Origin: CAVVVS01 sp963751355 | Lineage (GTDB): Bacteria > Bacteroidota > Ignavibacteria > Ignavibacteriales > Ignavibacteriaceae | DNA length: 64,000 nt | Reading direction: 5' to 3' | Assembly (NCBI GenBank): GCA_963751355.1 | Contig: CAVVVS010000001.1 | Coordinates: 56,669-120,668 of the forward strand | In this document: piece after piece, positions 39,900-49,665 of the stretch | How the letters are laid out: the number at the start of each line of letters is the position of its first letter | Position numbering within the stretch: position 1 is the first letter of the stretch | The notes under the pieces: model-generated | What the model was told of the DNA's origin: nothing | Databases searched by the model: none | The model's input: only the letters and a program-made list of their open reading frames with translations | Position numbers and translations under genes: made by a program

Positions 39900-40951
39900 A
39901 TGAATGATGCGGTAATAAAAAAAATAATAAAAATATTTTTAGGGTTAGTAGGAACTGCAATAGTATTCTATCTTCTTTACAATCTTTCGGATTTACTGAT
40001 AATACTTACTATTTCCATCCTTCTTGCATTCATCTTCAATCCTGTCGTCACCATGATAGAAAAGGAAGGTTTCAACAGATTAGTATCTACCTTGATAACA
40101 TTTGTTATAGTCGGATTTTTATGCTACCTCGCACTTTCAATTTTCATTCCTAAATTTATTTTTCAGATGAATCAGTTAGTCAGTACACTCAGTGCATATT
40201 CATTGCATGATCAACTTGTATTGTTTGAAAATAAAATTCACGAATATCTCCCGTTTTTTAATCCCGGTGATCTTTCAAGTAGAATAGAACAATTTATTTC
40301 ATCAGGACTTGTAAATTCCTTAGATAAAATAGCAACTGTATTAACTAGTATCGTTTCAGTTATTGCAATACTGGTAATAGTACCCTTTATTACATTTTTC
40401 CTTTAAAAGACAGCCACACCATTCTTCACGGAATTTTACATATAGTCCCCAATAAATATTTTGAAATGTCTTATTGGATATTAAAAAAAGTAGGAATTCA
40501 ATTAGGGAGATTTGTCAGAGGTTGGATATTTGACGCAACTTTTGTGGGTGTTGCTACGGGATTAGGATATTACTTTTTGGGTATCAAAAATGCTTTACCG
40601 CTCGGGTTAATATCTGGAGTAGGTCACCTTGTGCCTTATTTTGGACCTGTGATAGGAATGATACCGGCAATTATTATTTCCGTTATAGAATTCGGTAATT
40701 TTTCGCAAGTGCCTCTCATCATTCTAATGGTACTTGCAGTTTACGCCGTTGACAACGGTGTAGTACAACCCTATGTTTTTGCAAAAAGCGTTGATATGCA
40801 TCCAATAATTATAATTCTTCTTATACTTGCAGGTAGTCAATTAATGGGAATTATTGGAATGTTGATTGCAGTTCCGCTGGCAACGGTGATAAGAACTCTT
40901 TCCAAAGAGATTTACTATGCATTTAAGAATTATAAGATTGCCCGAATGTAA
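39900..40951 (+). CDS. AI-2E family transporter, frameshifted
   Basis: Two frames make one gene. The first (39900-40406) encodes the N-terminal helices and ends PFITFFL just before the conserved FLLKD. The second frame gives KDSHTILHGILHIVPNKYFEMSYWILKK and the remaining helices (GHLVPYFGPVIGMIPAIIISV, DNGVVQPYVFAKSVDMHPIIIILLIL). One missing T in the TTTAAAA run (40402-40408) restores TTC CTT TTA AAA GAC and a ~350-aa protein. The family includes putative AI-2 exporters and Na+/H+ antiporters; the substrate is unknown here. It may be a sequence error or a true mutation. Confidence 0.85.
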
Positions 40952-40963
40952 AAAGACCACACT

Positions 40964-41971
40964 CTAATCTAATTCTTTCATTAATTTTTTTATAACCTCA
41001 ACCGAAGTAATTCCATCTGCCTCCGCACTGAAATTAGTAATTATTCTATGCCTAAAAACGGGAATCATTGATGTTTTTACATCGTCTATATTTGGAGTAT
41101 ATCTCCCATTCATAATCGATCGTGTTTTTGCCGCAAGTATGAGATACTGAGAGGCTCGCGGACCTGCTCCCCAACTCAGCCAATTCTTTATAAACTGCGG
41201 AGCGTCATCGTTAGTCGGTCTTGTCCTATTGGCTAATTTAACGGCAAATTCAATCACATTCTGAGCAACCGGTACTTTCCTAACAAGGTCCTGGTATTCT
41301 ATAATCTCTTCGGCAGTAACGAGTTTTGATAATTTGGGAATATATTCACTAGTCGTAGACTGGACGATCTCAACTTCCTCTTTAAAGGAAGGATACTCGA
41401 GCCATAAATTAAACATAAATCTATCTAATTGAGCTTCGGGTAAGGGGTACGTACCTTCTTGTTCAATCGGGTTTTGTGTGGCTAAAACGAAAAAAGGTTC
41501 CTTAAGTGTGTAAGTAACACCGGCGGTAGTTACCTTATGTTCCTGCATGGCTTCAAGTAGAGCAGCCTGAGTTTTCGGCGGAGTTCTGTTAATCTCGTCA
41601 GCAAGAATGACATTTGCAAAAACGGGTCCCGGAACAAATCTGAAATTTCTTTTTTTCGATATGGGATCTTCTTCAATTAATTCGGTTCCTGTAATATCAC
41701 TGGGCATCAAATCAGGAGTAAATTGAATACGGTTAAATTTTAAGTCCATAACTTCGGCAAGCGTTTTAATGAGAAGCGTCTTTGCAAGTCCCGGAACACC
41801 TACCAGCAAACAATGCCCTCTCGCCAGCAGCGAAATGAGAAGTTGCTCAATTATCACATCCTGACCGACAATAACCTTGGCGATTTCCTTTCTAATCTGC
41901 TCAATTTTAACATTAAGCTGTTCTACAAGTTTAACGTCGTCTTTTGTTATTTCGCTACTTGTCAAAATCAT
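40964..41971 (-). CDS. MoxR-family AAA+ ATPase
   Basis: 335 aa. Walker A GVPGLAKTLL, QFTPDLMPSDITGTELIEE, Walker B VILADEINRTPPKTQAALLEAMQEH, sensor ATQNPIEQEGTYPLPEAQLDRFMF, then the lid domain with WGAGPRASQYLILAAK. MoxR proteins act as chaperones that activate partner complexes, often with DUF58/VWA proteins, none of which are nearby. It lies ~150 bases downstream of the parvulin operon on the same strand. Confidence 0.93.
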   Translation of the reverse strand: MILTSSEITKDDVKLVEQLNVKIEQIRKEIAKVIVGQDVIIEQLLISLLARGHCLLVGVPGLAKTLLIKTLAEVMDLKFNRIQFTPDLMPSDITGTELIEEDPISKKRNFRFVPGPVFANVILADEINRTPPKTQAALLEAMQEHKVTTAGVTYTLKEPFFVLATQNPIEQEGTYPLPEAQLDRFMFNLWLEYPSFKEEVEIVQSTTSEYIPKLSKLVTAEEIIEYQDLVRKVPVAQNVIEFAVKLANRTRPTNDDAPQFIKNWLSWGAGPRASQYLILAAKTRSIMNGRYTPNIDDVKTSMIPVFRHRIITNFSAEADGITSVEVIKKLMKELD

Positions 41972-42124
41972 ATCCCTTAATTTTATTTCATTAATTTCGC
42001 TAAATATCTAAAAATGTTAACTTCTAAATTTTGATATTTTGTAAAATCAAAATTATCCTTCACAACATTACATTTACAGAAATATTCTATTCGGTATAAC
42101 TTAAATATTGGTAGATCCGGGAAA

Positions 42125-43396
42125 TTATAGCATAATCTTCCAGTAGATTTTCGTCTTAAGTTTATCTATCCATTGTTCGTAATGTTTTTGTCTTTTATAT
42201 TGATCGGCTAATTTTTTCAATTCGGGGTAATCTTCTCTCAAACTAACCTGATGCTGGGGAATGCGTTTTTCAAGATAAACTATATGATAACCGTAACTGT
42301 TACCGTAATCAATTCTTTTGGGGTAGCTAATTTCTCCTTGCTTTAGGTCCGAAACTATACTGAGCATAGATTTATCTAATTGATTAAGATAAAAGGTACC
42401 GAGGTCTCCGCCGAAAGGTGCCGAGTCTTTGTCTTCACTGTATTTTTTAGCATAATAAGCAAAAGAACTATCACCTTTCTTAATGCTGTCTCTTATTGCC
42501 GAAAGGAACTTAATAGAATTTAAATCCGCTGTATCCCCGGTTTTAATTTTTATCAAAATATGACGTACATGAATTTTTTCACCGCGTTTTTCAATCATTT
42601 TAATGATATGAAAACCTACCGGTGATTCAATAACGTTCGAAACTTGACCGGGTTTCAGAGCATAAGCGGCAGCTTCAAATTCAGGATAAAAATCACCTTT
42701 GGAAGCCCATCCCAAGTCTCCCCCTTTAGAAGCACTTCCAGGATCCTCGGAATATTTTTTTGCCATTTCAGCAAAATCCGCACCATTTTTAATAGAATCC
42801 AAAATCGCTTCGGCTTTAACTTTAAACTTATTCTTTTCCTCAGCAGTAATTTCAGGTTTTCTGAAAATATGCGCCACTTTTACTTTTTCGGGAATAACAC
42901 CCAGGCTGTCTTTAAATCTGTTATAAAAATCTTCTACATCTAATCTTGTAGCTTCAATATTTCCGAAATCTTTCTGTTGAAGTTTTTGCACCATCAATTG
43001 TTTCCGGACTTCGTCGCGTAGATTTCTTTTTATTTTTTCTATGCTCATTCCGTATACTTGTTCTACTTTATCCTTTGAACCATACTGCTGAATGAAATAA
43101 TTTATCTGTGAATCCAAACGATTATTTACTTCATCATCAGAAACCTGAATCGAATCCAACTGTGCCTGGGCATAAGCTAGTTTTTCATCAATCATTTTAT
43201 CCAGGACCTGCCTTTCAAGTCCCTTTGTACCCGGGTCTATCTTCTGCTGAGCTGCTGCCATTTTTACCTGATAATCTAGTTCACTTTTTAAAATAATCTC
43301 ATTATCAACTACGGCAACAACTTTATCGGCTACCTCTTGCGCAAAAACATTACATCCGGCTATTAACAACATGATCAAAATAATTTTTAATTTCAT
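42125..43396 (-). CDS. SurA-like periplasmic peptidyl-prolyl isomerase
   Basis: 423 aa. Signal peptide to ~NVFAQE; N-terminal SurA chaperone domain (VADKVVAVVDNEIILKSELDYQ); two parvulin domains, the first KVAHIFRKPE...FAEMAKKYSEDPGSASKGGDLGW and FHIIKMIEKRG, the second VRHILIKIK...KYSEDKDSAPFGGDLGTF. It would escort unfolded outer-membrane proteins through the periplasm. It starts 7 bases after the preceding lipoprotein gene. SurA of E. coli has the same three-domain layout and similar length. Confidence 0.92.
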   Translation of the reverse strand: MKLKIILIMLLIAGCNVFAQEVADKVVAVVDNEIILKSELDYQVKMAAAQQKIDPGTKGLERQVLDKMIDEKLAYAQAQLDSIQVSDDEVNNRLDSQINYFIQQYGSKDKVEQVYGMSIEKIKRNLRDEVRKQLMVQKLQQKDFGNIEATRLDVEDFYNRFKDSLGVIPEKVKVAHIFRKPEITAEEKNKFKVKAEAILDSIKNGADFAEMAKKYSEDPGSASKGGDLGWASKGDFYPEFEAAAYALKPGQVSNVIESPVGFHIIKMIEKRGEKIHVRHILIKIKTGDTADLNSIKFLSAIRDSIKKGDSSFAYYAKKYSEDKDSAPFGGDLGTFYLNQLDKSMLSIVSDLKQGEISYPKRIDYGNSYGYHIVYLEKRIPQHQVSLREDYPELKKLADQYKRQKHYEQWIDKLKTKIYWKIML

Positions 43397-43403
43397 AACA
43401 TTC

Positions 43404-44225
43404 CTAATTTTTAACTTCTATATCGTTGTTTGAATAAAGTTCGTTAATATAATCTTCCAATAATTTATTTTTCCGGTCGGCTATAAATCGTTTAGTAACT
43501 CTGTCCCTAATTACCTCCAGCGGAGGAACGGTTCCTTTGCCGAACTTATTCAGCATTTGTACTAAAATGAAATCATTTTTTTGATAGTTTATTACTATAC
43601 TTACCTCTGTCTGATTTAATTCTTTAATTACCTTATATAATTCTCGGGGATATATCTGATAATCATATAATAAAATTTTTGTATTTGATTTAACTATAGA
43701 TGTATCGCCGACAAATACATTTAATGCTTTATCCCAATCACTTTCTAAAACCGTAGAGCGAAACTGAACTGCTTTATCTTCGTTCGTAAAATCAATCCGG
43801 TTTATTAGATATGAATCATAGGGTAGTTTAAAATCATCCATATGTAAATTGAAATATCCTTCGATATCTTTAGGCTCAAAAGAAATCTTTTGTTTATTAT
43901 ATTGCTGTTTTACGAGCAAAGCTGCCGCAAGTTCCTTCTTTGAATTTTCAATTATTCTTTGATAATCTTTTCCTTTTAAAATTCCTTCTTTTTTAGCTTC
44001 TTGATACAAAAGTTCGCGGTCAATCCAGTTTCTTATAATTTCATTTTTAAAATATTTGTGACCGGAAGTATCCATCATCGCTTCCAGTTCGCTCCGGGTC
44101 AGATAAGAATTGTTAACCTTAGCAACAAACTTTTTGTGTTCCTTTTCATTGCCGCACCCGCTTAAAACAGATGCAGCAATACAAATGAACAGAATGGTAT
44201 TAATTTGATTTAAATGCTTCTTCAA
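43404..44225 (-). CDS. SurA-N/parvulin-related periplasmic lipoprotein
   Basis: 273 aa with lipobox LSGC (Cys near 24). The body looks like a SurA-type N-terminal chaperone domain (FVAKVNNSYLTRSELEAMM, ELLYQEAKKEGIL) followed by a degenerate PPIase-like segment lacking the clear parvulin HIL/GGDLG motifs. It is likely a folding chaperone without isomerase activity. Its start overlaps the end of the upstream PpiD-like gene by 26 bases and it is followed closely by the SurA-like gene, so all three are one operon. Confidence 0.8.
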   Translation of the reverse strand: MKKHLNQINTILFICIAASVLSGCGNEKEHKKFVAKVNNSYLTRSELEAMMDTSGHKYFKNEIIRNWIDRELLYQEAKKEGILKGKDYQRIIENSKKELAAALLVKQQYNKQKISFEPKDIEGYFNLHMDDFKLPYDSYLINRIDFTNEDKAVQFRSTVLESDWDKALNVFVGDTSIVKSNTKILLYDYQIYPRELYKVIKELNQTEVSIVINYQKNDFILVQMLNKFGKGTVPPLEVIRDRVTKRFIADRKNKLLEDYINELYSNNDIEVKN

Positions 44226-46176
44226 GTTTATCGTAATATTTTACGGGATGATAGAGCTTTGTTAAGCTTTCGATATAATTATTTTCCAGCCGCTTGCTTT
44301 CTTCGTCCTGATAAGCAGCGGAAACTTCCGGTTTAGCTTCTTTAAAAGTTTTTATCCTCGATGGTTCTTTTTTAACAAGTTCAACGATTGAATATCCTCC
44401 GCTTGTTTTGAATGGTTCTGAAAAATCACCTGGTTTCTTAAGTCCATTTGCCTTTCGGGAAAGCTCGGAAGAATTAACAGCTTTCAAGCCAAAAGATCCT
44501 TCTTTTTGTTTATATCCGGGTCGTTCAGTATACGTTTTAGCTAAATTAGTAAAATCAGCACCGTTCTCCAAAGAGTCGTATAAGACTTTTGCAGTTGCAA
44601 CCTTTCTTACAAATATTTCATTAAAATCGACACGGTCAGGATAGATATAATTCCCTTTTGTCTTTTGGTAAAAAGCATGAAGTTTTGTGCTGTCCAATTT
44701 AATTTTATTCCAGACTTCATCCTGCTGTAATTTGAAAATATAAATTCCATCCTTATAATCTTTCATTAGGGATGCGAATTCAGGATCGGTTTTATCGAGA
44801 TTCATTACTTTTTCATCTAGTATATATTCATCACTAACTTTATCTACTGCATCTTTTAATAATTTAGATGTCATCTTTTTATTTTCTAACTCAGGTTTTC
44901 CTTTAGCCTTATTAAAGAATTCTCCCACATCAACAGTTTTACCAGAGTAAGTAAATAATGGTAAATCTATGAGTTGTTTAAGAGCCGGAGATTTTTGCCC
45001 CAATGTAAGTGTGTCCGAAACTGCTTCAAGTTGATTAAACGTTTTTTTGTTTAGCTCAAAGTTATATTCTTTTTTCAAATTAGCGAGCAGTGAATCATAA
45101 ACTCCCTGGTATCTTGTTTGCTTAAATATTTTACTCAATTTGGCTTTATCTTCTTCAAATGAAGGATAGGGTTTTATTGCAGTCAATTTTATTATGTGGT
45201 AACCGAATCTGCTTCTAACAATGCCGGAAATATCTCCAACCTTTTTTAGATTAAAAGCTGCTTCATCAAAAGGTTTTACCATCGTTCTCCGGGGAAAATA
45301 CCCCAAGTCACCACCGCGTTTTGCGCTTTGAGTATCGTCCGAATATTGATGGGCAACTTTTGCAAAATCGACTCCTTTTTTCAATTCAGTCATTGCACTG
45401 TCAATTTTTTGCCGCGCAGCAGTAGAATCAAATTTCCCTTTATTGTTCATGAATCGAGCCAGGATATGGCTAACTTTTATTTCCGGCTCTCTTTTTCTCT
45501 TTTCGGTTACCTTAATGATATGGTATCCGAATTTTGTTTTTACAACATGGGGATAAATATGTCCGACTTCGGTATTGTAGGCTGCATCTTCAAAAGATGG
45601 CGGTAATTGTCCGGCAGTTACATAATATATATCCCCTCCGTTTTTTTTAGAATATTGGTCCTGAGAATATTTTGACGCGAGCTCGGCAAAATTAGCACCG
45701 TGATTAAGGCTATCAATTAAAGATTCTGCAAGTTCTTTAGCATGAAAATCGTTAGCCGAATCTGGTCTAATCATAATATGAGAGACTCTTAACTCCCATT
45801 TTCTTCGGTTATACAATTGGTGAATGCCTGGATCGACAATTTTTTTCTCCAGGTAATATGTTATGCCAACCTTCTTTTTATAATCATTTAATTCATCCTG
45901 CATTTCTTTGTCTTGCCCGAATCCTCTAACGTAAGCATCTCTAAGTTTCATTCGAAAATTTGTATATAAGTCAAGGAAATTTTTCATCTTAGCAAGGCTG
46001 TCCTGCTTAGTTTTATCGACTTCCCCAACGTTCTTTTTATAAGCATTTTCGAATTGTTTCATTGTAATTTTCTGATTGCCGAATTTGGCAACTACAACCT
46101 GGGAATTTTCCGGTGCGCATGAACTTAATATTAAAGCTGATGCCACGAAAACAAATATTACAAACCGTAAACGCAT
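44200..46176 (-). CDS. Multi-parvulin-domain lipoprotein (PpiD/SurA-like)
   Basis: 658 aa. Lipobox LSSC (near residue 20). SurA-N-like region at ~28-115, then parvulin domain 1 (VSHIMIRPD...FAELASKYSQDQYSKKNGGDIYY), domain 2 (VSHILARFM...VAHQYSDDTQSAKRGGDLGYFPR), and a more diverged third near 515-620 (NEIFVRKVATAKVLYDSL...FTNLAKTYTERPGYKQKEGSFG). It is predicted to be a periplasmic foldase anchored in a membrane. First gene of the PPIase operon; 5' end ~140 bases from metG. Confidence 0.9.
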   Translation of the reverse strand: MRLRFVIFVFVASALILSSCAPENSQVVVAKFGNQKITMKQFENAYKKNVGEVDKTKQDSLAKMKNFLDLYTNFRMKLRDAYVRGFGQDKEMQDELNDYKKKVGITYYLEKKIVDPGIHQLYNRRKWELRVSHIMIRPDSANDFHAKELAESLIDSLNHGANFAELASKYSQDQYSKKNGGDIYYVTAGQLPPSFEDAAYNTEVGHIYPHVVKTKFGYHIIKVTEKRKREPEIKVSHILARFMNNKGKFDSTAARQKIDSAMTELKKGVDFAKVAHQYSDDTQSAKRGGDLGYFPRRTMVKPFDEAAFNLKKVGDISGIVRSRFGYHIIKLTAIKPYPSFEEDKAKLSKIFKQTRYQGVYDSLLANLKKEYNFELNKKTFNQLEAVSDTLTLGQKSPALKQLIDLPLFTYSGKTVDVGEFFNKAKGKPELENKKMTSKLLKDAVDKVSDEYILDEKVMNLDKTDPEFASLMKDYKDGIYIFKLQQDEVWNKIKLDSTKLHAFYQKTKGNYIYPDRVDFNEIFVRKVATAKVLYDSLENGADFTNLAKTYTERPGYKQKEGSFGLKAVNSSELSRKANGLKKPGDFSEPFKTSGGYSIVELVKKEPSRIKTFKEAKPEVSAAYQDEESKRLENNYIESLTKLYHPVKYYDKLEEAFKSN

Positions 46177-46313
46177 CTATAATTTCTCCTCACATTATTA
46201 ATTCATTTTTAGCAAATAATTTTAGTTATTGACTCTCTCAAAATCAAGATAATTAAAGTCATTAATAAAACATGAATATATTATTGACCTCTGCAGTTTT
46301 TTTGTTTTTATTT

Positions 46314-48356
46314 TTATTTCACCCTTGTTCCGTGTTTTACTGAAGCATCTACGGATAGTACGTTCAACTTCCCGTCAGCATTTTCGACGGCGAGAATCAT
46401 ACCCTGAGACTCCAGTCCCATTAACTTGACAGGTTTAAGATTGGCAACAATTACCACTTTTTTGTTAATCAATTGTTCGGGTTCATAGCTTTTGGCTATA
46501 CCTGCTATTATTTGTCTTTCTTCGTTATCAAGTTTTACTTTTAACTTCATCAGTTTTTGGCTATTTGCCACTTTTTCTGCTTCTAGAATCTCAGCAACTT
46601 TAAGTTGTATTTTCATAAATTCATCAATGGATATCTTTTCTTCAACTTTAGTTTGCTCCGCAGATTTGGGATTTTCTAATTTTTCCATTTGTTTCTCAAT
46701 TAATTCATCTTCTATTTTAGGAAATAAAATTTCAGATTTGTTAAGTTTATGCCCCGCAGGTAAATTAGATTTCCCGCTGTCATCCCATCCGGTAGATTCG
46801 GCATTTAATAATTTAAAAAGTTTTTCACTCGAGAAAGGTATAACTGGTGAGAACAACTCGGCGAGCGTGTAAATTGCTTGTAAACAAATGTTGAGAGTAT
46901 TGGCACATTGTTCTTTGTCCGTTTTTAATGTTTTCCACGGTTCGGAATCATTAAAATATTTGTTCCCTGCCCTAGCCAGGTTCATAACTTCCAGAACGCC
47001 GTCCCTAATTTTATATTTTTCGAATAAATTTGAAACAATCCGTGGGTATTTGGAAATTTCCTCGAGCATGTCGGTATCTATTTTTTCAAGTTTTGTTCGT
47101 TCGGGAACTTCGCCTCCGAAGTGTTTATGAACAAAAGTAAATGTCCGATTTATAAAATTTCCCAAAATATCAGCAAGTTCGCTGTTGTTTCTCAACTGGA
47201 ATTCTTTCCAGTAAAAATCGGTATCTCTAGATTCCGGCAAGTTTGCTGCAAGAGTATATCTTAAGGGATCCGGAGGAAATAATTTTAGAAAATCGATTAC
47301 ATCGATTCCCCAATTCCTGCTCTTGGAAAATTTTTTCCCTTCGAAGTTTAAGAATTCGTTTGCTGGAACATTTTGAGGTAAAACATATTTCTGCTTGTCA
47401 CCGTCATTCCATGCCATCAACATTGAGGGAAAAATTATACAGTGAAAAACAACATTGTCTTTTCCGATAAAAGCTACATATTTTGTATTTTGATCATTCC
47501 AATATTTTTGCCAAAGATTTTTTTCACCTCTTTTTTGAGATAATTCTTTAGCTGCTGAAATATAGCCAAGTACCGCTTCGAACCAAACATAAATCACTTT
47601 CCCCTCGGCCGAATTCAGCGGGACTTTAATCCCCCAATCAAGGTCTCGGGTTACCGCTCTATCTTGCAATCCGTCTTTGAACCACCCACGGCAATATTGA
47701 AGAACGTTTTCTTTCCAACCGTATTTTTCATCCATCTTTGCAATATACTTTTCCAGGGCAGGCTGATATTTTCCTAACGGGAAATACCAATGAGATGTTT
47801 CTTTTAATACGGGAGTATTACCGGTAATTTTACTTTTGGGATTTTTTAGCTCATTCGGTTCATACAGCGCGCCGCAGTTTTCACACTCGTCACTTCTGGC
47901 TTCTTCGTAACCGCAGTTAGGGCATGTGCCCTCTACATAACGATCCGGCAAAAACATCTTTGCATGCTCATCATAAAACTGCATCGATTTTTTCTCATTT
48001 AACAGTCCGCGGTTATAAAATTCCATGAAGAATTCTTTTCCCGTTTCATGATGAACCGGAAGACTTGTCCGTGAATAAATATCGAAAGCTATCCCGAATT
48101 GTTTAAATGCTTCTTTATTTTTTTCGTGAAATCGATCGATAATAACTTTTGGATTAACTTTTTCCTTATCAGCACTTATGGTTATAGGAACACCGTGTTC
48201 ATCGGATCCGCAAACAAAAATAATATCATTACCCTTTAACCTTTGATAACGCACATAAATATCAGCGGGTAAATACGCGCCGCTTAAATGCCCCAGGTGA
48301 ATCGGTCCATTTGCATATGGCAGTGCAGCAGTTACCAGTATTTTCTCTTTAACCAA
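46314..48356 (-). CDS. metG: Methionyl-tRNA synthetase with C-terminal tRNA-binding domain
   Basis: 680 aa. Class I synthetase: ALPYANGPIHLGHLSGAYLPADIYVRYQR (HLGH as the HIGH motif, 20-23; written here over the motif), a zinc-knuckle insert CPNCGYEEARSDECENCGALYE with four Cys, and KFSKS as the KMSKS loop. The C-terminal ~110 residues (IDEFMKIQLKVAEILEAEKV...) are an EMAP/Trbp111-like OB fold that helps bind tRNA. It supplies Met-tRNA for initiation and elongation. Monocistronic on the minus strand. Confidence 0.96.
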   Translation of the reverse strand: MVKEKILVTAALPYANGPIHLGHLSGAYLPADIYVRYQRLKGNDIIFVCGSDEHGVPITISADKEKVNPKVIIDRFHEKNKEAFKQFGIAFDIYSRTSLPVHHETGKEFFMEFYNRGLLNEKKSMQFYDEHAKMFLPDRYVEGTCPNCGYEEARSDECENCGALYEPNELKNPKSKITGNTPVLKETSHWYFPLGKYQPALEKYIAKMDEKYGWKENVLQYCRGWFKDGLQDRAVTRDLDWGIKVPLNSAEGKVIYVWFEAVLGYISAAKELSQKRGEKNLWQKYWNDQNTKYVAFIGKDNVVFHCIIFPSMLMAWNDGDKQKYVLPQNVPANEFLNFEGKKFSKSRNWGIDVIDFLKLFPPDPLRYTLAANLPESRDTDFYWKEFQLRNNSELADILGNFINRTFTFVHKHFGGEVPERTKLEKIDTDMLEEISKYPRIVSNLFEKYKIRDGVLEVMNLARAGNKYFNDSEPWKTLKTDKEQCANTLNICLQAIYTLAELFSPVIPFSSEKLFKLLNAESTGWDDSGKSNLPAGHKLNKSEILFPKIEDELIEKQMEKLENPKSAEQTKVEEKISIDEFMKIQLKVAEILEAEKVANSQKLMKLKVKLDNEERQIIAGIAKSYEPEQLINKKVVIVANLKPVKLMGLESQGMILAVENADGKLNVLSVDASVKHGTRVK

Positions 48357-48927
48357 TATTATTCCGTAAATTATTGAAAAATTGAATGTTTAATATAAGT
48401 ATTTTTTAGGAAGTAATTAAAGGGAATTTGGGGTATATCTTACTGTACGATTTAAAATCGTTGAGCTGTTGTTTGGTAGCAAAATATTATCCGGAAATTC
48501 AAAAATTTCATCCTCATTAAAGAGGCGTCGGATATCAATCAAACAACAGCTCTTTTTATTTTCAACAATTATTATACCAGAATATTTATTAAATTTTATT
48601 CGATTTTCAAACTATTCAAATTTGTATGTGTATAATTATTGGACTCAGAATAAATTTTGAGACAATTCATCCATAATCAAGGGTGGATAAATAATAGGTT
48701 TGAACCATTTGTTGTATACTAGAACTTATATTTTCAGAAAAATAATTTCACTTCGGAAATTAGATTGCTCTATCAATTAAAAGGAGAAGCTTCGCATTAC
48801 TCATCGGTTTTTTTTACGCCATCATTAACCGGTATAATTCCACAGTTCACCGATTTTTTGTTTCAATAATAAAGATTACATGTTAATTTAGAATCGTAAA
48901 AAAGATCATATAATCAGGAATAATAAA
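48357..48927. other. 0.57-kb divergent intergenic region between metG and the LiaF-like gene
   Basis: Apart from the inverted-repeat element at 48463-48552 nothing is recognisable. Short frames on the plus strand (48469-48660) have no family match or ribosome-binding site. Confidence 0.4.
48463..48552. repeat. 90-base element with perfect 13-bp inverted repeats
   Basis: GAGCTGTTGTTTG (48463-48475) is exactly mirrored by CAAACAACAGCTC (48540-48552); inside, TATCCG and CGGATA (48488-48493, 48529-48534) are also mirrored. A TTTTTATTTT run follows on the plus strand. It could be a nonautonomous mobile element or the stem of a small structured RNA ending in a terminator. Confidence 0.5.
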
Positions 48928-49644
48928 ATGGAAGAAAACAAACAAACTCTCAGTTCGAGAATAGTATTAGGCTTAATTTTAATTTTTGTGGGGAGCTTAT
49001 TTCTACTAAGTACATTAAACATTTTAAATATAGATATTCCGCACATCATTTTTTCATTTCCATTTTTCCTATTTGTAATTGGAATACTTATAATGGTTAA
49101 TTCCAGAAGGATAGGATTCGGTGGATTACTTACATTTATCGGACTAATATTTTTAATCCCAAGAATATTCCCGTTTATTGAAATTAATAGCGGAATTGTT
49201 TTCCCGGTACTTATTATAGCTTTCGGTTTGTACATTATGTTACGGCGAAAATCCATTCCTTACAACTGGCATCGGCGGCACAATAAAGAAACGGTGGACC
49301 TTGATATTTTGGATGAAGTTGCAATATTCAGCGGAAGTGAAAGAGTTATAATTTCGAATAATTTTAAAGGTGGAAGTGTTACCGCTATTTTCGGAGGCTC
49401 CGAGATTGACCTAAGATCATGTAAACTTGCCGAAGGGGATAATTTAATCGATGTCCTAACTCTATTCGGCGGGACCACACTTTATGTGCCTAAAGATTGG
49501 GTTATAAAAGTAAGTGTTACCCCAATTTTCGGAGGCTTTTCAAATAAGCTGCGAAGGGACCCGGATGAAATTTTAGATCATACCAGGACTTTAACTATCA
49601 GCGGGACCGCAATTTTCGGCGGCGGTGAAATTAAATATGTATGA
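48928..49644 (+). CDS. LiaF-like membrane protein (DUF5668 + LiaF C-terminal-like)
   Basis: 238 aa. Four hydrophobic segments in residues ~10-110 (DUF5668-like), then a soluble beta-rich domain (~125-238) with repeated IFGGSE-type text (VTAIFGGSEIDLRSCKL, LFGGTTLYVP, PIFGGFSNK, AIFGGGEIKYV), the pattern of the LiaF/cell-wall-active-antibiotics response domain. In Firmicutes LiaF restrains a LiaSR-type two-component system. Here it directly precedes a LytS-type kinase and LytTR regulator (21 and 8 base gaps), so an analogous envelope-stress role is inferred. Confidence 0.85.
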   Translation: MEENKQTLSSRIVLGLILIFVGSLFLLSTLNILNIDIPHIIFSFPFFLFVIGILIMVNSRRIGFGGLLTFIGLIFLIPRIFPFIEINSGIVFPVLIIAFGLYIMLRRKSIPYNWHRRHNKETVDLDILDEVAIFSGSERVIISNNFKGGSVTAIFGGSEIDLRSCKLAEGDNLIDVLTLFGGTTLYVPKDWVIKVSVTPIFGGFSNKLRRDPDEILDHTRTLTISGTAIFGGGEIKYV

Positions 49645-49665
49645 CCGGAATTTTGTTGTTAGCAA

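Noticed and set aside
15788..40408. Programmed ribosomal frameshifting in gpmI and the AI-2E transporter
   Set aside because: No slippery heptamer with a downstream stem-loop or internal Shine-Dalgarno site was seen, and neither family is known for it. Indel error or mutation is simpler.
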